This document shows positions 44,865 to 56,972 of a DNA stretch of 64,000 nucleotides, in pieces; the stretch's first letter is position 1; each line of letters opens with the position of its first letter. The DNA is from an uncultured Pelagibacteraceae bacterium (GTDB taxonomy: Bacteria; Pseudomonadota; Alphaproteobacteria; Pelagibacterales; Pelagibacteraceae). A program made the position numbers and the translations under genes. Where the stretch lies: the NCBI GenBank assembly GCA_902578115.1, contig CACHBR010000001.1, forward strand, positions 124,001 through 188,000. The letters are read 5' to 3'. The notes under the pieces were generated by a model. It saw nothing but the letters and a program-made list of their open reading frames with translations. It did no database searches and was not told the origin of the DNA.

Positions 44865-45056
44865 ATGAGAAATCCACTAAGATTTTTACAAGAAGTTAAA
44901 CAAGAAGCTTTTAAGATAACTTGGCCTACTAAAAAAGATACAGTGACTGGAGCGCTAATGGTGTTTGGTCTTGCAACTTTGGCAGCAGTTTTCTTTTTAT
45001 TATTAGATCAAGTTTTGAGATTTTTTTTAAATCTAATTTTAACTATAAATTTTTAA
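44865..45056 (+). CDS. secE: Preprotein translocase subunit SecE
   Basis: 63-residue single-helix SecE. FLQEVKQEAFKITWPTKKDTV is the conserved cytoplasmic amphipathic segment, followed by one transmembrane helix (about residues 30-55). It clamps SecY in the Sec translocon. The stop is directly followed by the nusG ATG, with no intergenic base. Confidence 0.95.
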   Translation: MRNPLRFLQEVKQEAFKITWPTKKDTVTGALMVFGLATLAAVFFLLLDQVLRFFLNLILTINF

Positions 45057-45581
45057 ATGAATTGGTATATCGTGCAAGCATATTCTGGTTTTGAAAATAA
45101 AGTGGCTGATAGTATAAAAGATATTATGTCTAAAAACTCATTAGAAAATAATTTAGGTGAAATACTTGTTCCAACACAAAAGGTTATAGAGGTAAAAAAA
45201 GGGAAAAGGACCCAAAAAGAAAAGAAATATTTTCCTGGCTATGTCCTTGTTAAATTAGATTTAGATAAAAATATTTACCATAAAATTAAAAACATACAAA
45301 AAGTAAGTGGCTTTCTTGGACCAGAGGGTAGTCCAGTGCCTGTTTCTGAAAGTGAAATAAAAAAAATAATGGGTCAAATTGATGAAACAGAAACTAATCC
45401 AACAGCTGGTATTACATTTGAAATTGGAGAAAAAGTTAAAGTGTCAGACGGACCTTTCGCTTCATTTACAGGTTTAATAGAAGAGATAGATGAAGAAAAA
45501 TTAAGGTTAAAAGTATCAGTTTCTATTTTTGGTAGACCTACACCTGTGGAACTTGAATTTACTCAAGTGGAGAAAATATAA
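45057..45581 (+). CDS. nusG: Transcription termination/antitermination protein NusG
   Basis: 174-residue NusG. The NGN domain starts WYIVQAYSGFENKVADSI, with PGYVLVKLDLD and VSGFLGPEGSPVPVSESEI; the KOW domain is FEIGEKVKVSDGPFASFTGLIEEID. It binds RNA polymerase and Rho or S10. It lies in the universal secE-nusG-rplK order with no spacing on either side. Confidence 0.97.
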   Translation: MNWYIVQAYSGFENKVADSIKDIMSKNSLENNLGEILVPTQKVIEVKKGKRTQKEKKYFPGYVLVKLDLDKNIYHKIKNIQKVSGFLGPEGSPVPVSESEIKKIMGQIDETETNPTAGITFEIGEKVKVSDGPFASFTGLIEEIDEEKLRLKVSVSIFGRPTPVELEFTQVEKI

Positions 45582-46007
45582 ATGCCAAAAGAAATTGCAG
45601 GATACGTAAAACTTCAAATTAAAGGTGGTCAGGCTAATCCAGCTCCACCTGTTGGACCGGCATTAGGTCAAAGAGGAATTAATATTATGGAATTTTGTAA
45701 AGCTTTTAATGCTAAAACAAAAGCTTTGATGGGAAAACCTGTTCCAGTAGTAATAACAGTATATAAAGATAAAAAATTTGATTTTATTATAAAGTCTCCA
45801 CCAGCATCACACTTTATAAGAGAGGCAGCTAAACTTCAAAGTGGATCAAAAGAACCTGGAAGAGTTATTGCAGGTTCAATCACTCTGAAACAAGCAGAGA
45901 AGATTGCTCAAGAAAAAATGAAAGATCTTAATGCGCATGACTTAGAGGAGGCGACAAAAATTATTTGTGGATCTGCTAGATCTATGGGTATAGAGGTTAA
46001 AAAATGA
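45582..46007 (+). CDS. rplK: 50S ribosomal protein L11
   Basis: 141 residues. [35 protein letters not shown] is the signature of the thiostrepton-site N-terminal domain; the C-terminal 23S-binding domain ends in [10 protein letters not shown]. It starts on the base after the nusG stop, so there is no leader, and overlaps rplA by 4 bases. Confidence 0.98.
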   Translation: MPKEIAGYVKLQIKGGQANPAPPVGPALGQRGINIMEFCKAFNAKTKALMGKPVPVVITVYKDKKFDFIIKSPPASHFIREAAKLQSGSKEPGRVIAGSITLKQAEKIAQEKMKDLNAHDLEEATKIICGSARSMGIEVKK

Positions 46008-46696
46008 AAAATAGATCAAAAAGATATAAAAATTTATTAGAGTCCTTAAAGAAAAAAGAATTTAAAAATCTTGATCAAATCATTAAAGAGTTAAAAAATG
46101 GATCTGAAGTTAAATTTATTGAATCTATTGATTTATCACTTAAAATAAATCTCAAGAAAATCAAGGGACCCGAAAATAGTTTAAGAACGTTGGTTGAACT
46201 ACCACATGGGAATGGAAAAAAAATTAAAGTTGCAGTCTTATGTGACGAAAACAAACTTGAAGATGCAAAAAAGAGTGGTGCTGATGTGGTAGGTTCAGAT
46301 GATTTACTTAAAAAAATATCTGATAAAGATATAAATTTTGATAAATTAATTTGTACACCTTCAATGATGTCAAAAATAGGGAAACTTGGAAAAATTCTTG
46401 GTCCAAAAGGATTAATGCCAAATCCTAAAATGGGCACTGTATCAGATGACATTATTTCTTCTGTTAAAAAAATTAAAAATAAATCTATTGAAATTAAAAA
46501 CGATAAAGATGGCAATTTATCTTTTTCTATCGGTAGAAAAAATTTTCAAGATAGTAAATTATTAGAAAATTTAAAAAATGCTTTTGAGTTTTTAAAAAAA
46601 GAAAAGCCTGCAATATTTAATTCAGAAAATATAAAAAAAGTTTATTTAACTTCAACTATGGGAGCATCTTTCAAACTTAATTTTAAAGATATTTAA
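46004..46696 (+). CDS. rplA: 50S ribosomal protein L1
   Basis: 230-residue L1-stalk protein. Two-domain fold with [22 protein letters not shown], the hinge-and-insert domain [30 protein letters not shown], and the closing [11 protein letters not shown]. In E. coli it represses its own operon through a leader site before rplK; here that leader is absent, so control must differ or use a site in coding sequence. Confidence 0.98.
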   Translation: MKNRSKRYKNLLESLKKKEFKNLDQIIKELKNGSEVKFIESIDLSLKINLKKIKGPENSLRTLVELPHGNGKKIKVAVLCDENKLEDAKKSGADVVGSDDLLKKISDKDINFDKLICTPSMMSKIGKLGKILGPKGLMPNPKMGTVSDDIISSVKKIKNKSIEIKNDKDGNLSFSIGRKNFQDSKLLENLKNAFEFLKKEKPAIFNSENIKKVYLTSTMGASFKLNFKDI

Positions 46697-46699
46697 TTT

Positions 46700-47212
46700 A
46701 TGATGAGCAAGGAACAAAAAAAGAGTTATGTGGAGGAGATGAAAAAAGTTTTTTCATCGAACGAAGCAATTATGATCGCTCATTACAAAGGCTTAAATGT
46801 TAAAGAGCTGGACAAAATTAGAAATGAAATGAGGGAAAACGGAATATTTTTTAAAGTTACAAAAAATAGAATTACAAAATTAGCACTTAAAGAAACAAAA
46901 TGTAAAGATTTAGAAAAATTTTTTACAGGACCAACCGCAGCAGCTATCTCGTCTGACCCGATCACATCTGCAAAAATCCTTGCCAAATATGCCAAGGGTG
47001 ATTCACATCTTAAAATTGTTGCAGGTTTCATGGATGGAAAAGTTTTAGAAGCAAAAGATGTGGCCCAAATCGCCACACTCCCAACACTAGATGAGGCAAG
47101 GGCCAATATTGTTGGTATTTTGTCTGCTCCAGCCCAAAAAATTCTAAGTATTTTACTTGCACCTGGCTCAAAAATTGCTATTTTGGCGCACGAGAAAAGT
47201 AAAAAAGGCTAA
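46700..47212 (+). CDS. rplJ: 50S ribosomal protein L10
   Basis: 170-residue stalk base protein that holds L7/L12 dimers through its C-terminal helix. It shows EAIMIAHYKGLNVKELDKIRNEMRENGIFFKVTKNRI at the start and FTGPTAAAIS. A second ATG directly follows the first, so the start could be 46703. Only three bases separate it from rplA, so the long L10 leader of enterobacteria is missing. Confidence 0.97.
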   Translation: MMSKEQKKSYVEEMKKVFSSNEAIMIAHYKGLNVKELDKIRNEMRENGIFFKVTKNRITKLALKETKCKDLEKFFTGPTAAAISSDPITSAKILAKYAKGDSHLKIVAGFMDGKVLEAKDVAQIATLPTLDEARANIVGILSAPAQKILSILLAPGSKIAILAHEKSKKG

Positions 47213-47228
47213 TTAAAATCTTATTCAA

Positions 47229-47597
47229 ATGGCAGACTTAAACAAAATTATCGAAGAACTTTCAAAGCTTACAGTAGTAGAAGCTGCAGATTTATCAAAA
47301 CAACTTGAAGAAAAATGGGGCGTAACTGCAGCTGCACCCGCAGCAGCAGCACCAGCAGCTGGAGCAGCAGCACCAGCCGAAGAAAAGAGTGACTTTACAA
47401 TTTTCTTAAGTTCAGCAGGAGACAAAAAAATTAACGTAATCAAAGAAGTCAGAGCTATCACTGGATTAGGTCTGAAAGAAGCAAAAGATTTAGTAGAGGC
47501 AGCACCTAAAGAAATAAAAAAAGCAGTTCCTAAAAAAGATGCAGAAGAAGCAAAGAAAAAATTAGAAGCTGCAGGCGCTAAAGTAGAATTAAAATAA
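47229..47597 (+). CDS. rplL: 50S ribosomal protein L7/L12
   Basis: 122-residue stalk protein. N-terminal dimerisation domain, an Ala/Pro-rich hinge (residues about 38-55, [14 protein letters not shown]), and the factor-binding C-terminal domain with [28 protein letters not shown] hairpin lies in the 40-base gap before rpoB. Confidence 0.98.
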   Translation: MADLNKIIEELSKLTVVEAADLSKQLEEKWGVTAAAPAAAAPAAGAAAPAEEKSDFTIFLSSAGDKKINVIKEVRAITGLGLKEAKDLVEAAPKEIKKAVPKKDAEEAKKKLEAAGAKVELK

Positions 47598-47601
47598 TAT
47601 C

Positions 47602-47621
47602 GGTACCTTTTCGAAAGTACC
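47602..47621 (+). other. Hairpin between rplL and rpoB
   Basis: GGTAC (47602-47606) pairs with GTACC (47617-47621); after one bulged C, TTT (47608-47610) pairs with AAA (47614-47616) around a 3-base loop. There is no T-run after it, so it is not an intrinsic terminator. The position equals that of the attenuator/RNase processing region between rplL and rpoB in E. coli. Confidence 0.5.
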
Positions 47622-47637
47622 TACAACTAGTTATTGA

Positions 47638-50600
47638 ATGGAATTAACTTTTACTCAAAAAAAAAGTATCAGAAAAAATTTTGGAAAACTAAAAGAAACT
47701 CTTTCAATACCCAACTTAATTGAAGTACAAAAAAATTCATACAGACAATTCATTGAATCTAAGGGTGAAAAAGATAAAAATTTAACAATAGACAAGGGAT
47801 TGACAAAAGTTTTTAAAAGTGTTTTTCCAATTAACGATTCATCAGAAAAGTCTTCACTTGAATTTATTTCTTGTAGTTTAGACAAACCTAAATTTGATGT
47901 TAATGAATGTAGACAGAGAAGCTTAACGTATTCATCTGCCTTAAAAGCAAACTTACGTTTAGTTGTTTATGAGATTGACCAAGAAAACAACACAAAACAA
48001 ATCTTATCTGCAAAAGAACAGGAGGTTTTCATGGGTGATCTTCCATTGATGACTTCAAGCGGTACATTTGTAGTTAATGGCGTTGAAAGAGTCGTGGTTA
48101 ATCAAATGCACAGAAGCCCAGGTGTTTTCTTTGATCATGATAAAGGAAAAACACATAGTAGTGGAAAACTTTTATTTAACTGTAGAATTATCCCTGGTAG
48201 AGGATCTTGGCTAGACTTTGAATTTGATCCAAAAGATATTTTACATTTTAGAATAGATAGAAAGAAAAAGTTGCCCATAACAACTTTACTATATGCTATG
48301 GGTATGACACGTCAAAATATCTTAGAACAATTTTATACTTATGAAAATTATAATTTTGACTCAGAAAACAAATCGTGGTCTACAAATTTTAATCCAGAAA
48401 AATACAAGAGGCCCATTAAACTGCAATTTGATTTAATAGATAAGAAAAATGGTAAAAAAATCTTAAAAAAAGGTGAAAAATTAAATTTTGTATTAGCTCA
48501 AAAAATAAAAGAAAAAGGTTTAAATCGTATAATTGTTACTGAGGAAGAATTAATTGGAAAATACACCAATGAAGATCTTAAAGACACTGATAATACATTG
48601 ATTTTAAAATCTGGTTTTAATATTAGCAAAGAAGTTTTAGATAAAATAGTTTCTGCAAAAATTGACAAATTAAAATTAGCCAACGTAGATGCAATTTTGA
48701 AAGGGCCATATATTTTTGAAACTATAAAAATTGATAAAAATATTGATAAACAATCTGCTTTAGCTGATATTTATAAGGTTTTAAGACCGGGAGAGCCACC
48801 GACTCCTGAAGTTGCAGAGGCAGTATTTAAAAATTTATATTTTAGTAATGAGCGTTACGATCTATCCGATGTTGGTAGAGTAAAATTGAACGCAAAGCTT
48901 GATTTGAAGCAAGATGATAGTTTAAGAGTTCTTACAAAAAAAGACATAGTATCTATCATTCAATTCATGTTGGATTTAAGAGATGGCAAAGGAGATGTTG
49001 ATGATATTGATCATTTAGGAAATCGAAGAGTTAGATCTGTTGGTGAGCTAGTTGAAAATCAATTCAGAATTGGATTATTGAGGATGGAACGAACAATTAG
49101 AGAAAAAATGTCAACTTATTTAGAAATCGAGTCCGCTTTACCCCAGGGGTTGATTAATGCCAAGCCAATAAGTACATCTTTTAAAGATTTCTTTTCAACT
49201 TCTCAGCTATCGCAATTTATGGATCAAACAAACCCTCTTTCTGAGATTACTCATAAAAGAAGAGTCTCTGCTCTTGGCCCAGGCGGTTTAACAAGAGAGA
49301 GAGCTGGTTTTGAAGTAAGAGACGTGCATCCAACCCACTACGGACGAATATGTCCAATAGAAACTCCTGAAGGACCAAACATTGGATTAATTAACAGTTT
49401 GGCAACTTATTCAAAAGTAAACAAATATGGTTTTATAGAGAGTCCATATAAGAAGGTTCAAAATGGAAAAATAATAGACAAAATCGAGTACCTGTCAGCT
49501 ATTGAAGAAGAAAAATTTACTATAGCTCAGGCAAATTCTCCTGTTAGTTCAGACGGTAGTTTCATTGAAGAACTAGTTTCATGTAGAAAAGGTTTAAATT
49601 TTGTTTTGTCTCGTAGGGATAATATAGATTATATAGACGTATCACCAAAACAACTTGTTTCAGTCGCAGCTTCTTTAATACCATTCTTAGAAAATGATGA
49701 TGCAAACAGAGCTTTAATGGGTTCAAACATGATGAGACAAGCAGTTCCATTACTGAAGCCCGAGTCACCTTTAGTTGGAACTGGAATAGAAGGAGATGTG
49801 GCTTTAGACTCAGGAGTTACCATAGTTGCAAAAAGAAATGGAGTAGTTGATAAAATTGATGGAAAGAGAATTGTGGTTAAAGCTACTGAAGAAAAAGATT
49901 TATCAAAGTCTGGTGTAGATATATATAATTTATTGAAGTTTCAAAGATCAAATCAAAACACCTGTATCAATCAAAAGCCTCTAGTAAAATGGGGTGACGT
50001 AATAAAAAAAGGCGATATTATTGCAGATGGTCCTGCTACTAAACTTGGAGAGTTAGCTTTAGGTAAAAATGTGACCGTGGCATTCATGCCTTGGCAAGGA
50101 TATAATTTTGAAGACTCAATTCTTATTTCTGAAAGATGTGTTACAGACGATGTTTTTACATCAATACATATAGAAGAATATGAATTAATGGCTCGAGATA
50201 CAAAATTGGGGACTGAAGAAATTACTAGAGATATCCCAAATGTAAGTGAGGAAAGCCTTAAAAATTTGGACGAATCTGGAATAGTTTATGTTGGGGCTGA
50301 AGTTAAGCAAAGTGATATATTAGTTGGTAAAGTTACACCAAAAGGTGAAACAGCATCAAGTCCTGAGGAAAAATTGTTAAGATCAATCTTTGGGGAAAAA
50401 GCAACAGATGTAAGAGACACATCATTAAAATTACCACCTGGCAGTTCTGGAGTAGTCGTTGATGTAAGAGTTTTTAATAGACACGGGATAGAAAAAGACG
50501 AGAGAGCAATAGCTATTGAAAGATACGAGATTGAGGCTGTGCAAGAAGACAAACAAGTGGAAGAGGAAATTTTAGCAAGAAATATAAAATTAAGATTAGA

Positions 50601-51735
50601 TGAAATTATAAAAAAAGAACCGCTTGAAAAAAGTTTTAAATCTTTAAAACCAGGCGATGTAATTAGTAATGAAATTTTATTAAATTTGGAAATAAAGGAT
50701 TATTGGAAGCTTAAATTTAAAAATAAAGTAGTAAATGACAAAATATCACAATTAAAAGAACAATTCGATAAAGCAAACGAGGATATTAAATTAAGATTTG
50801 AAGATAAAGTTTTAAAAATAAAACAAGGTGATGACCTTTTACCTACTGTTATGAAAGTTGTAAAAGTATTCGTGGCAGTTAAAAGAAGGTTGATGCCTGG
50901 TGATAAGATGGCCGGCAGACACGGAAATAAAGGAGTTATAAGTAAAATAGTTCCTGTTGAGGATATGCCTTATATGGAAAGTGGCAAACCCGTTGATATT
51001 GTTTTGAATCCTTTAGGTGTTCCAAGCCGTATGAATGTTGGTCAAATTTTAGAAACACATTTAGGCTGGTCTTGTTCTGAGTTGGGAGAAAGAGTGAAAA
51101 ATTTGTACAATAGTTATATGAAAACGAACAATAACAAAGATTTAAAAACAGAACTTGGAAAAATTTATGGAGAAAAAAGATTAAATGATATTTTAAATAA
51201 TCTGGATGATAAACAGTTTAAAGAACTATGTAGCAACTTATCTAGTGGAGTACCAATATCTACGCCGGTTTTTGATGGGGCAACAACTGAAGATATTTCC
51301 ACAATGCTTGACCTGGCAAGTTTACCTAATGCTGGTCAAACAAATTTATGGGATGGAAGAACCGGTGAAAAATTTGATAGACCAATTACTGTAGGAATAA
51401 TTTATATGTTAAAATTACATCACTTGGTTGAAGATAAAATTCATGCTCGTTCAACAGGTCCATATAGCTTAGTTACACAACAACCTTTAGGTGGAAGAGC
51501 TCAATTAGGAGGACAAAGATTTGGAGAAATGGAAGTATGGGCACTAGAGGCTTATGGAGCCTCTTACACACTGCAAGAAATTCTTACAGTTAAATCAGAT
51601 GATGTTGCGGGAAGAACAAAAGTTTATGAAACTATAGTTAAAGGTGATGATAACTTCGAGTCAGGGGTTCCGGAGTCTTTTAACGTTTTGATTAAAGAAA
51701 TACGAGCATTAGGATTGAATATAGAGTTGAATTAA
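47638..51735 (+). CDS. rpoB: DNA-directed RNA polymerase subunit beta
   Basis: 1365-residue beta subunit. The rifampicin pocket ([26 protein letters not shown]), [24 protein letters not shown]-like [35 protein letters not shown] and the C-terminal clamp region [11 protein letters not shown] are all present. Full length without large lineage-specific gaps. The Ser/Gln/Asp/His/Arg positions of the rifampicin cluster look wild type. rpoC follows after 12 bases. Confidence 0.99.
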   Translation: MELTFTQKKSIRKNFGKLKETLSIPNLIEVQKNSYRQFIESKGEKDKNLTIDKGLTKVFKSVFPINDSSEKSSLEFISCSLDKPKFDVNECRQRSLTYSSALKANLRLVVYEIDQENNTKQILSAKEQEVFMGDLPLMTSSGTFVVNGVERVVVNQMHRSPGVFFDHDKGKTHSSGKLLFNCRIIPGRGSWLDFEFDPKDILHFRIDRKKKLPITTLLYAMGMTRQNILEQFYTYENYNFDSENKSWSTNFNPEKYKRPIKLQFDLIDKKNGKKILKKGEKLNFVLAQKIKEKGLNRIIVTEEELIGKYTNEDLKDTDNTLILKSGFNISKEVLDKIVSAKIDKLKLANVDAILKGPYIFETIKIDKNIDKQSALADIYKVLRPGEPPTPEVAEAVFKNLYFSNERYDLSDVGRVKLNAKLDLKQDDSLRVLTKKDIVSIIQFMLDLRDGKGDVDDIDHLGNRRVRSVGELVENQFRIGLLRMERTIREKMSTYLEIESALPQGLINAKPISTSFKDFFSTSQLSQFMDQTNPLSEITHKRRVSALGPGGLTRERAGFEVRDVHPTHYGRICPIETPEGPNIGLINSLATYSKVNKYGFIESPYKKVQNGKIIDKIEYLSAIEEEKFTIAQANSPVSSDGSFIEELVSCRKGLNFVLSRRDNIDYIDVSPKQLVSVAASLIPFLENDDANRALMGSNMMRQAVPLLKPESPLVGTGIEGDVALDSGVTIVAKRNGVVDKIDGKRIVVKATEEKDLSKSGVDIYNLLKFQRSNQNTCINQKPLVKWGDVIKKGDIIADGPATKLGELALGKNVTVAFMPWQGYNFEDSILISERCVTDDVFTSIHIEEYELMARDTKLGTEEITRDIPNVSEESLKNLDESGIVYVGAEVKQSDILVGKVTPKGETASSPEEKLLRSIFGEKATDVRDTSLKLPPGSSGVVVDVRVFNRHGIEKDERAIAIERYEIEAVQEDKQVEEEILARNIKLRLDEIIKKEPLEKSFKSLKPGDVISNEILLNLEIKDYWKLKFKNKVVNDKISQLKEQFDKANEDIKLRFEDKVLKIKQGDDLLPTVMKVVKVFVAVKRRLMPGDKMAGRHGNKGVISKIVPVEDMPYMESGKPVDIVLNPLGVPSRMNVGQILETHLGWSCSELGERVKNLYNSYMKTNNNKDLKTELGKIYGEKRLNDILNNLDDKQFKELCSNLSSGVPISTPVFDGATTEDISTMLDLASLPNAGQTNLWDGRTGEKFDRPITVGIIYMLKLHHLVEDKIHARSTGPYSLVTQQPLGGRAQLGGQRFGEMEVWALEAYGASYTLQEILTVKSDDVAGRTKVYETIVKGDDNFESGVPESFNVLIKEIRALGLNIELN

Positions 51736-51747
51736 CAGGAATTACTT

Positions 51748-54700
51748 ATGAGAAAAGAGTTATCAAAAGAAAGAAGAGCAAATATATCTGAAAAGAATTT
51801 TAATCACATTAAAATTACTTTAGCTAGCCCAGAAAAAATAAAATCTTGGTCTTTCGGTGAAATAAAAAAACCTGAAACAATAAATTATAGAACGTTCAAA
51901 CCTGAAAAGGATGGATTATTTTGTGCAAGAATTTTTGGTCCAATTAAAGATTATGAATGTCTATGTGGAAAATATAAAAGAATGAAGTTTAGAGGAATTA
52001 TTTGTGAGAAATGTGGAGTAGAAGTAACTAAATCAAATGTAAGAAGAGAAAGAATGGGCCACATTGATCTTGCATGTCCAGTTGCACATATTTGGTTTTT
52101 AAAATCACTTCCAAGTAGAATTTCACTAGCCATAGATATGAAGCTTAAGGAAGTTGAAAAAATTTTATACTTTGAGAGTTTTATTGTGATTGAACCTGGA
52201 TTAACCGAACTTAAAAAAGGTCAATTACTCACAGAAGATGAATTTATAAAAGCACAAGAAAAATATGGTGAAGACGGCTTCACAGCAGGTATTGGAGCAG
52301 AAGCAGTAAGAGAAATATTATTAAGTATAGATTTAGAAGCTGAAAGAAAAAAATTACGTGAATCATTAAAAAGTATTAAATCTAAAGTAACTGAGGAAAG
52401 GACTCTAAAAAGATTAAAGTTAATAGAATCATTTATTGATTCTGGAAATAAACCTGAGTGGATGATTTTAACGACAGTTCCTGTCATACCTCCAGAACTT
52501 AGACCGTTGGTGCCTTTAGATGGAGGTAGATTTGCGACATCAGATTTGAACGACCTTTATAGAAGAGTAATAAATCGTAATAACAGACTAAAGAGATTGT
52601 TAGATTTAAAAGCACCAGACATTATAGTAAGAAATGAAAAAAGAATGCTCCAAGAATCTGTGGACGCGCTTTTTGACAATGGTAGAAGAGGAAGAGTAAT
52701 TACTGGAACAGGGAAAAGACCTCTAAAATCTTTAGCAGAAATGTTGAAGGGTAAACAAGGAAGATTTAGACAAAATCTTTTAGGTAAAAGAGTAGACTAT
52801 TCTGGTAGATCAGTGATTGTTGTAGGACCAGAGCTAAAACTTCATCAGTGTGGATTACCAAAAAAAATGGCTTTGGAATTGTTTAAACCTTTTTTATACG
52901 CCCGTTTGGACAAACTGGGATTTGCTACAACCATTAAACAAGCAAAGAGAATGGTTGAAAAACAAAAAAGTGAGGTATGGGATGCATTAGAACATATTAT
53001 TAGAGAGCACCCTGTAATTTTAAATAGAGCTCCAACTTTACATAGATTAGGCGTTCAAGCTTTTGAAGCAAAACTGATTGAGGGTAATGCTATAGAACTT
53101 CATCCTTTAGTTTGCGCTGCATTTAATGCTGATTTTGATGGTGATCAAATGGCAGTACATGTTCCACTAAGTTTAGAAGCACAAATAGAAGCCCGTGTGC
53201 TAATGATGTCAACAAATAATATTTTAAGTCCATCAAACGGTAAACCAATAATTGTACCCAGCCAAGATATTGTTTTAGGTATATATTATTTATCTCAACA
53301 TAAAGAGGATACAAAAACTAAACCTGTAGGAATTTTTTCTGATGTAAATGAAATTGAGAATGCTATTGAAAGAAAAGATATAAGTGTTCACTCTAAGATA
53401 GTATCAGTATTCGATACTGTAGATAAAGATGGAAATAAAATTTCAGAGAAATACACAAGTACAGCTGGAAGATTTTTATTATCTAAAACTTTACCAAAAA
53501 ACCATAAAATTAAATTTGAACTAGTTAACAAAATTCTTACGAAAAAAGCAGTTTCAGAAGTTATCGATACCGTTTACAGATATTGTGGACAAAAAGAGAC
53601 TGTAATTTTTTGTGATAGAATAAAAGATCTTGGTTTTAAACACGCTTTTAAAGCAGGTATTTCATTTGGTAAGAACGATTTAATTATACCAAAAACAAAA
53701 GAAAAATTAGTAAATCAAACAAAAAAACAAATAGAAGACTATGAAAAACAATATCAAGACGGTCTTATAACTAGGGGAGAAAAATACAACAAAGTAGTAG
53801 ATATTTGGTCTAAATGTACAGATTCTATTGCTAACGAAATGATGAAAGAGATTTCATCTGCTGAAAAAGTATATCCTGATGGAAGAATTGAAACTAACTC
53901 TGTATTTATGATGGCTGACTCTGGTGCTAGAGGATCACCTGCTCAAATGAAACAATTAGCTGGAATGAGAGGACTGATTGCAAAACCTTCAGGTGAAATT
54001 ATAGAAACTCCAATAATTTCAAATTTTAAAGAGGGTCTTACAGTTTTAGAGTATTTCAATTCAACTCACGGTGCTAGAAAAGGTTTAGCTGATACAGCGT
54101 TAAAAACAGCAAACTCAGGTTATTTAACAAGAAGACTTTGTGATGTTGCTCAGGATATTCAAATAACTAAAACAGAATGTGACTGTAACTCTAAATCTTC
54201 AATAAAACTATCTGAAATTATTGAAGGCGGTAATGTTTTGGTAAGTTTATCAGAAAGAGTTTTAGGTAGAGTTGCCGCCGAGGATGTAAAAAATCCATTG
54301 TCTGGAGAACTAATTATTAAGAAAAAACAAATGATTGATGAAAATATTTGCGAAAAAATTGATTCAGCAGGTGTTAAATCTATACAGGTTTATTCTGTAA
54401 TCACTTGCGGATCAAAAAAAGGAGTTTGTGCAATGTCTTATGGTAGAGATTTATCTAGAGGAAAACTTGTAAGCATTGGTGAAGCAATTGGTATGATAGC
54501 TGCCCAATCTATTGGTGAACCTGGTACTCAATTAACAATGAGAACTTTCCACGTTGGTGGTACAGCCCAAATTAAAGAAGATTCATCAGTGGTATCAGTA
54601 AATTCAGGTATTTTAAAAGTGAGTAATAAAAATTTACTTGTAGACTCAAAAAATAATACAATTGTTATGGGAAGAAACACCCAACTTTCATTAGAGGACG

Positions 54701-55947
54701 ATAATGGAAGACAATTAGCTTTATATAAAGTTCCATATGGTTCAAAACTATTTTTCAAGAACGGAGATAAGGTACAAAAAGGAAAAAAAATATGTGAATG
54801 GGACCCTTATACCCTACCGGTAATAGCAGAAACAAACGGTATCGTTAATTATATGGATTTAGTAGATGGTGTTTCACTCGCAGAAACCCTTGATGATGCA
54901 ACAGGTATATCCTCTAAATCAGTTGTAGATTGGAGATCTCAATCAAAAAATAGTGATTTAAAACCAAGAATAACATTAAGAAATTCAGATGGAGAAGTTA
55001 TAAAAAAAGCTGACGGCAATGAAGCAAGATATTATCTAGTACCTGACTCTATTCTTTCTGTTCAAGATGGACAAAAAATATCAGCTGGCGATGTTTTAGC
55101 AAGATTACCGAAGGAAACTTCAAAAACAAAAGATATTACTGGTGGACTCCCAAGAGTTGCAGAACTATTTGAAGCTAGAAGACCTAAGGATAGCGCGATA
55201 ATAGCAGAAAGTGATGGAACAATTCAATTTGGCAAAGAAGTTAGAGGAAAACAAAAAATTTCGATTGTTACAGATAAAGGTGAGTCATCAAATTATTTAA
55301 TACCAAAAGGTAAACACACAAATTTTAACCAGGGTGAGAAAATAAAGAAAGGTGAATATTTGTTAGATGGAGCACCCGCACCACATGATATTCTGAGAAT
55401 TTTAGGAGTTGAAGCTTTAACAGAATATTTTGTTACTGAGGTTCAAGAAGTTTACAGAATGCAAGGAGTTGTAATAAACGATAAACACATAGAAACAATA
55501 GTTAGACAGATGCTTAAAAAAGTTGAAATTAAAGAGTCAGGGGACTCTGATTATTTAAACGGCGAACTTGTCGACAGAATTGATTTAAACAATGCAAATG
55601 AAGAATTAATTAAAAAAAATAAAAAACCTGCATCAGGTGAAAGAGTATTGCTGGGTATAACTAAAGCATCACTGCAAACAAATTCATTTATTTCTGCAGC
55701 CTCTTTCCAAGAAACCACAAGAGTTCTAACAGACTCAGCAATTAAAGGAAAAATTGACACTTTGGAAGGATTAAAAGAAAATGTTATTGTAGGTAGACTT
55801 ATTCCAGCGGGTACAGGCTTAACTAAAAATATATTAGATAAACAAGCAAAAGAAGAAGATAAAATTAGAATAGCAGAACTAAAAAAACAAGAGCTCGCCA
55901 AACAAGACTTAGAAAAATCTGAAAACCAAGGTACAAAGACCGAATAA
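51748..55947 (+). CDS. rpoC: DNA-directed RNA polymerase subunit beta'
   Basis: 1399-residue catalytic subunit. Zinc-ribbon [20 protein letters not shown] near residue 70, the Mg-binding [12 protein letters not shown] (absolute motif), bridge-helix/trigger-loop region with [16 protein letters not shown], and second zinc site Cys residues ([11 protein letters not shown]). A short charged C-terminal tail. It ends the rplKAJL-rpoBC string; the largest gap in the window follows. Confidence 0.99.
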   Translation: MRKELSKERRANISEKNFNHIKITLASPEKIKSWSFGEIKKPETINYRTFKPEKDGLFCARIFGPIKDYECLCGKYKRMKFRGIICEKCGVEVTKSNVRRERMGHIDLACPVAHIWFLKSLPSRISLAIDMKLKEVEKILYFESFIVIEPGLTELKKGQLLTEDEFIKAQEKYGEDGFTAGIGAEAVREILLSIDLEAERKKLRESLKSIKSKVTEERTLKRLKLIESFIDSGNKPEWMILTTVPVIPPELRPLVPLDGGRFATSDLNDLYRRVINRNNRLKRLLDLKAPDIIVRNEKRMLQESVDALFDNGRRGRVITGTGKRPLKSLAEMLKGKQGRFRQNLLGKRVDYSGRSVIVVGPELKLHQCGLPKKMALELFKPFLYARLDKLGFATTIKQAKRMVEKQKSEVWDALEHIIREHPVILNRAPTLHRLGVQAFEAKLIEGNAIELHPLVCAAFNADFDGDQMAVHVPLSLEAQIEARVLMMSTNNILSPSNGKPIIVPSQDIVLGIYYLSQHKEDTKTKPVGIFSDVNEIENAIERKDISVHSKIVSVFDTVDKDGNKISEKYTSTAGRFLLSKTLPKNHKIKFELVNKILTKKAVSEVIDTVYRYCGQKETVIFCDRIKDLGFKHAFKAGISFGKNDLIIPKTKEKLVNQTKKQIEDYEKQYQDGLITRGEKYNKVVDIWSKCTDSIANEMMKEISSAEKVYPDGRIETNSVFMMADSGARGSPAQMKQLAGMRGLIAKPSGEIIETPIISNFKEGLTVLEYFNSTHGARKGLADTALKTANSGYLTRRLCDVAQDIQITKTECDCNSKSSIKLSEIIEGGNVLVSLSERVLGRVAAEDVKNPLSGELIIKKKQMIDENICEKIDSAGVKSIQVYSVITCGSKKGVCAMSYGRDLSRGKLVSIGEAIGMIAAQSIGEPGTQLTMRTFHVGGTAQIKEDSSVVSVNSGILKVSNKNLLVDSKNNTIVMGRNTQLSLEDDNGRQLALYKVPYGSKLFFKNGDKVQKGKKICEWDPYTLPVIAETNGIVNYMDLVDGVSLAETLDDATGISSKSVVDWRSQSKNSDLKPRITLRNSDGEVIKKADGNEARYYLVPDSILSVQDGQKISAGDVLARLPKETSKTKDITGGLPRVAELFEARRPKDSAIIAESDGTIQFGKEVRGKQKISIVTDKGESSNYLIPKGKHTNFNQGEKIKKGEYLLDGAPAPHDILRILGVEALTEYFVTEVQEVYRMQGVVINDKHIETIVRQMLKKVEIKESGDSDYLNGELVDRIDLNNANEELIKKNKKPASGERVLLGITKASLQTNSFISAASFQETTRVLTDSAIKGKIDTLEGLKENVIVGRLIPAGTGLTKNILDKQAKEEDKIRIAELKKQELAKQDLEKSENQGTKTE

Positions 55948-55983
55948 CGCAAGTAAAATTGGGCTTTTTAACTTTATTAATTA

Positions 55984-56011
55984 TTGACATTTTGATGTTC
56001 AATGTTAGTTT
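55984..56011 (+). promoter_or_regulatory. Possible promoter for the rpsL-rpsG-fusA operon
   Basis: TTGACA at 55984-55989 (perfect) and TAGTTT at 56006-56011, spacer 16. The -10 matches consensus at only three positions, so this rests mainly on the -35 and on the existence of a 170-base gap. Start near 56018 would give a leader of about 99 bases. Confidence 0.4.
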
Positions 56012-56022
56012 AGCGCAAATTT

Positions 56023-56094
56023 GATAGTTAGAAGTAAGGTCATATTAACCTTAAACAGTAACTTAAAATTAACAACTACTCGCTTACTTTTATC
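56023..56094 (+). other. Candidate structured 5' leader RNA upstream of rpsL
   Basis: Two mutually exclusive pairings share bases. A local hairpin pairs TAAGGT (56035-56040) with ACCTTA (56048-56053) around a 7-base loop. A longer-range stem pairs AAGTAAG (56032-56038) with CTTACTT (56083-56089), extended by GATA (56023-56026) with TATC (56091-56094). Such alternatives are typical of leader regulation, but the sequence is AT-rich and chance pairing is possible. No known riboswitch is recognised. Confidence 0.35.
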
Positions 56095-56116
56095 AATCAA
56101 AAAATATTAAAAAATT

Positions 56117-56488
56117 ATGCCAACTATTAATCAGTTGATGAGAAAACCTAGAGTAAAACCCTTATCAAGAAATAAGGTTCCTGCTTTAGAAAAACAGCCC
56201 TTAAAAAGAGCTGTTTGTATAAAAGTGTACACAACAACTCCCAAAAAACCTAACTCAGCTTTAAGAAAAGTTGCAAGAGTAAGATTATCAAATGGATATG
56301 AGGTAACAGCTTACATACCAGGAGAAGGTCATAATTTACAAGAACACTCTGTTGTTTTGATTAGAGGGGGAAGAGTAAAAGATTTACCTGGTGTACGATA
56401 CCATATCTTAAGAGGTAACCTTGATGCCCAGGGTGTTACAACCAGAAAAAAAAGACGTTCCCTTTATGGAGCAAAAAAACCAAAATAA
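56117..56488 (+). CDS. rpsL: 30S ribosomal protein S12
   Basis: 123-residue decoding-centre protein. [12 protein letters not shown] start, [35 protein letters not shown], and [16 protein letters not shown]; the streptomycin-site Lys residues (TPKKPNS and RVKDLPG) are wild type. First gene of the str operon, with its own leader. Confidence 0.98.
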   Translation: MPTINQLMRKPRVKPLSRNKVPALEKQPLKRAVCIKVYTTTPKKPNSALRKVARVRLSNGYEVTAYIPGEGHNLQEHSVVLIRGGRVKDLPGVRYHILRGNLDAQGVTTRKKRRSLYGAKKPK

Positions 56489-56497
56489 TAAATTCCT

Positions 56498-56968
56498 ATG
56501 TCTAGAAAACGAAAAGCTCCAGTCAGAAAAATTTATTCAGATCCAAAATATGGTTCAAGAGTAATTTCGAAGTTTATAAATTCAATTATGTATGATGGAA
56601 AAAGATCAACTGCTGAAAGAATCTTGTATACAGCTTTAGATAAAATTAAAGAAACTAAAAAAGAAGATCCTTTAAAAGTTTTTAACACTGCGATTAGCAA
56701 TGTTAGACCAAATATTGAAGTAAGGTCCAGAAGAGTAGGAGGAGCAACCTATCAAGTTCCAGTTGAAGTAAAATCAAATAGATCTCAAGCATTGGCACTC
56801 AGATGGATTTTAGATGCATCTAGAAAAAGAAAAAATAAAACCATGGCAGAAAAATTATCGTTTGAATTACTAGACGCATATCAAAAAAAAGGATCTGCAA
56901 TAAAAAAAAAGGAAGACACACACAAAATGGCTGAGTCAAACAAGGCTTTTGCACATTTTAGATGGTAA
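56498..56968 (+). CDS. rpsG: 30S ribosomal protein S7
   Basis: 156-residue 16S rRNA-binding protein that nucleates 30S head assembly and is the str-operon autoregulator in E. coli. [28 protein letters not shown] start, [26 protein letters not shown] centre, [15 protein letters not shown] end. Nine bases after rpsL; fusA starts four bases after its stop. Confidence 0.98.
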   Translation: MSRKRKAPVRKIYSDPKYGSRVISKFINSIMYDGKRSTAERILYTALDKIKETKKEDPLKVFNTAISNVRPNIEVRSRRVGGATYQVPVEVKSNRSQALALRWILDASRKRKNKTMAEKLSFELLDAYQKKGSAIKKKEDTHKMAESNKAFAHFRW

Positions 56969-56972
56969 TATT

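Noticed and set aside
47225-47461. Antisense Ala-rich frame in rplL
   Set aside because: Mirror reading of the L7/L12 hinge; no start signal or homology.
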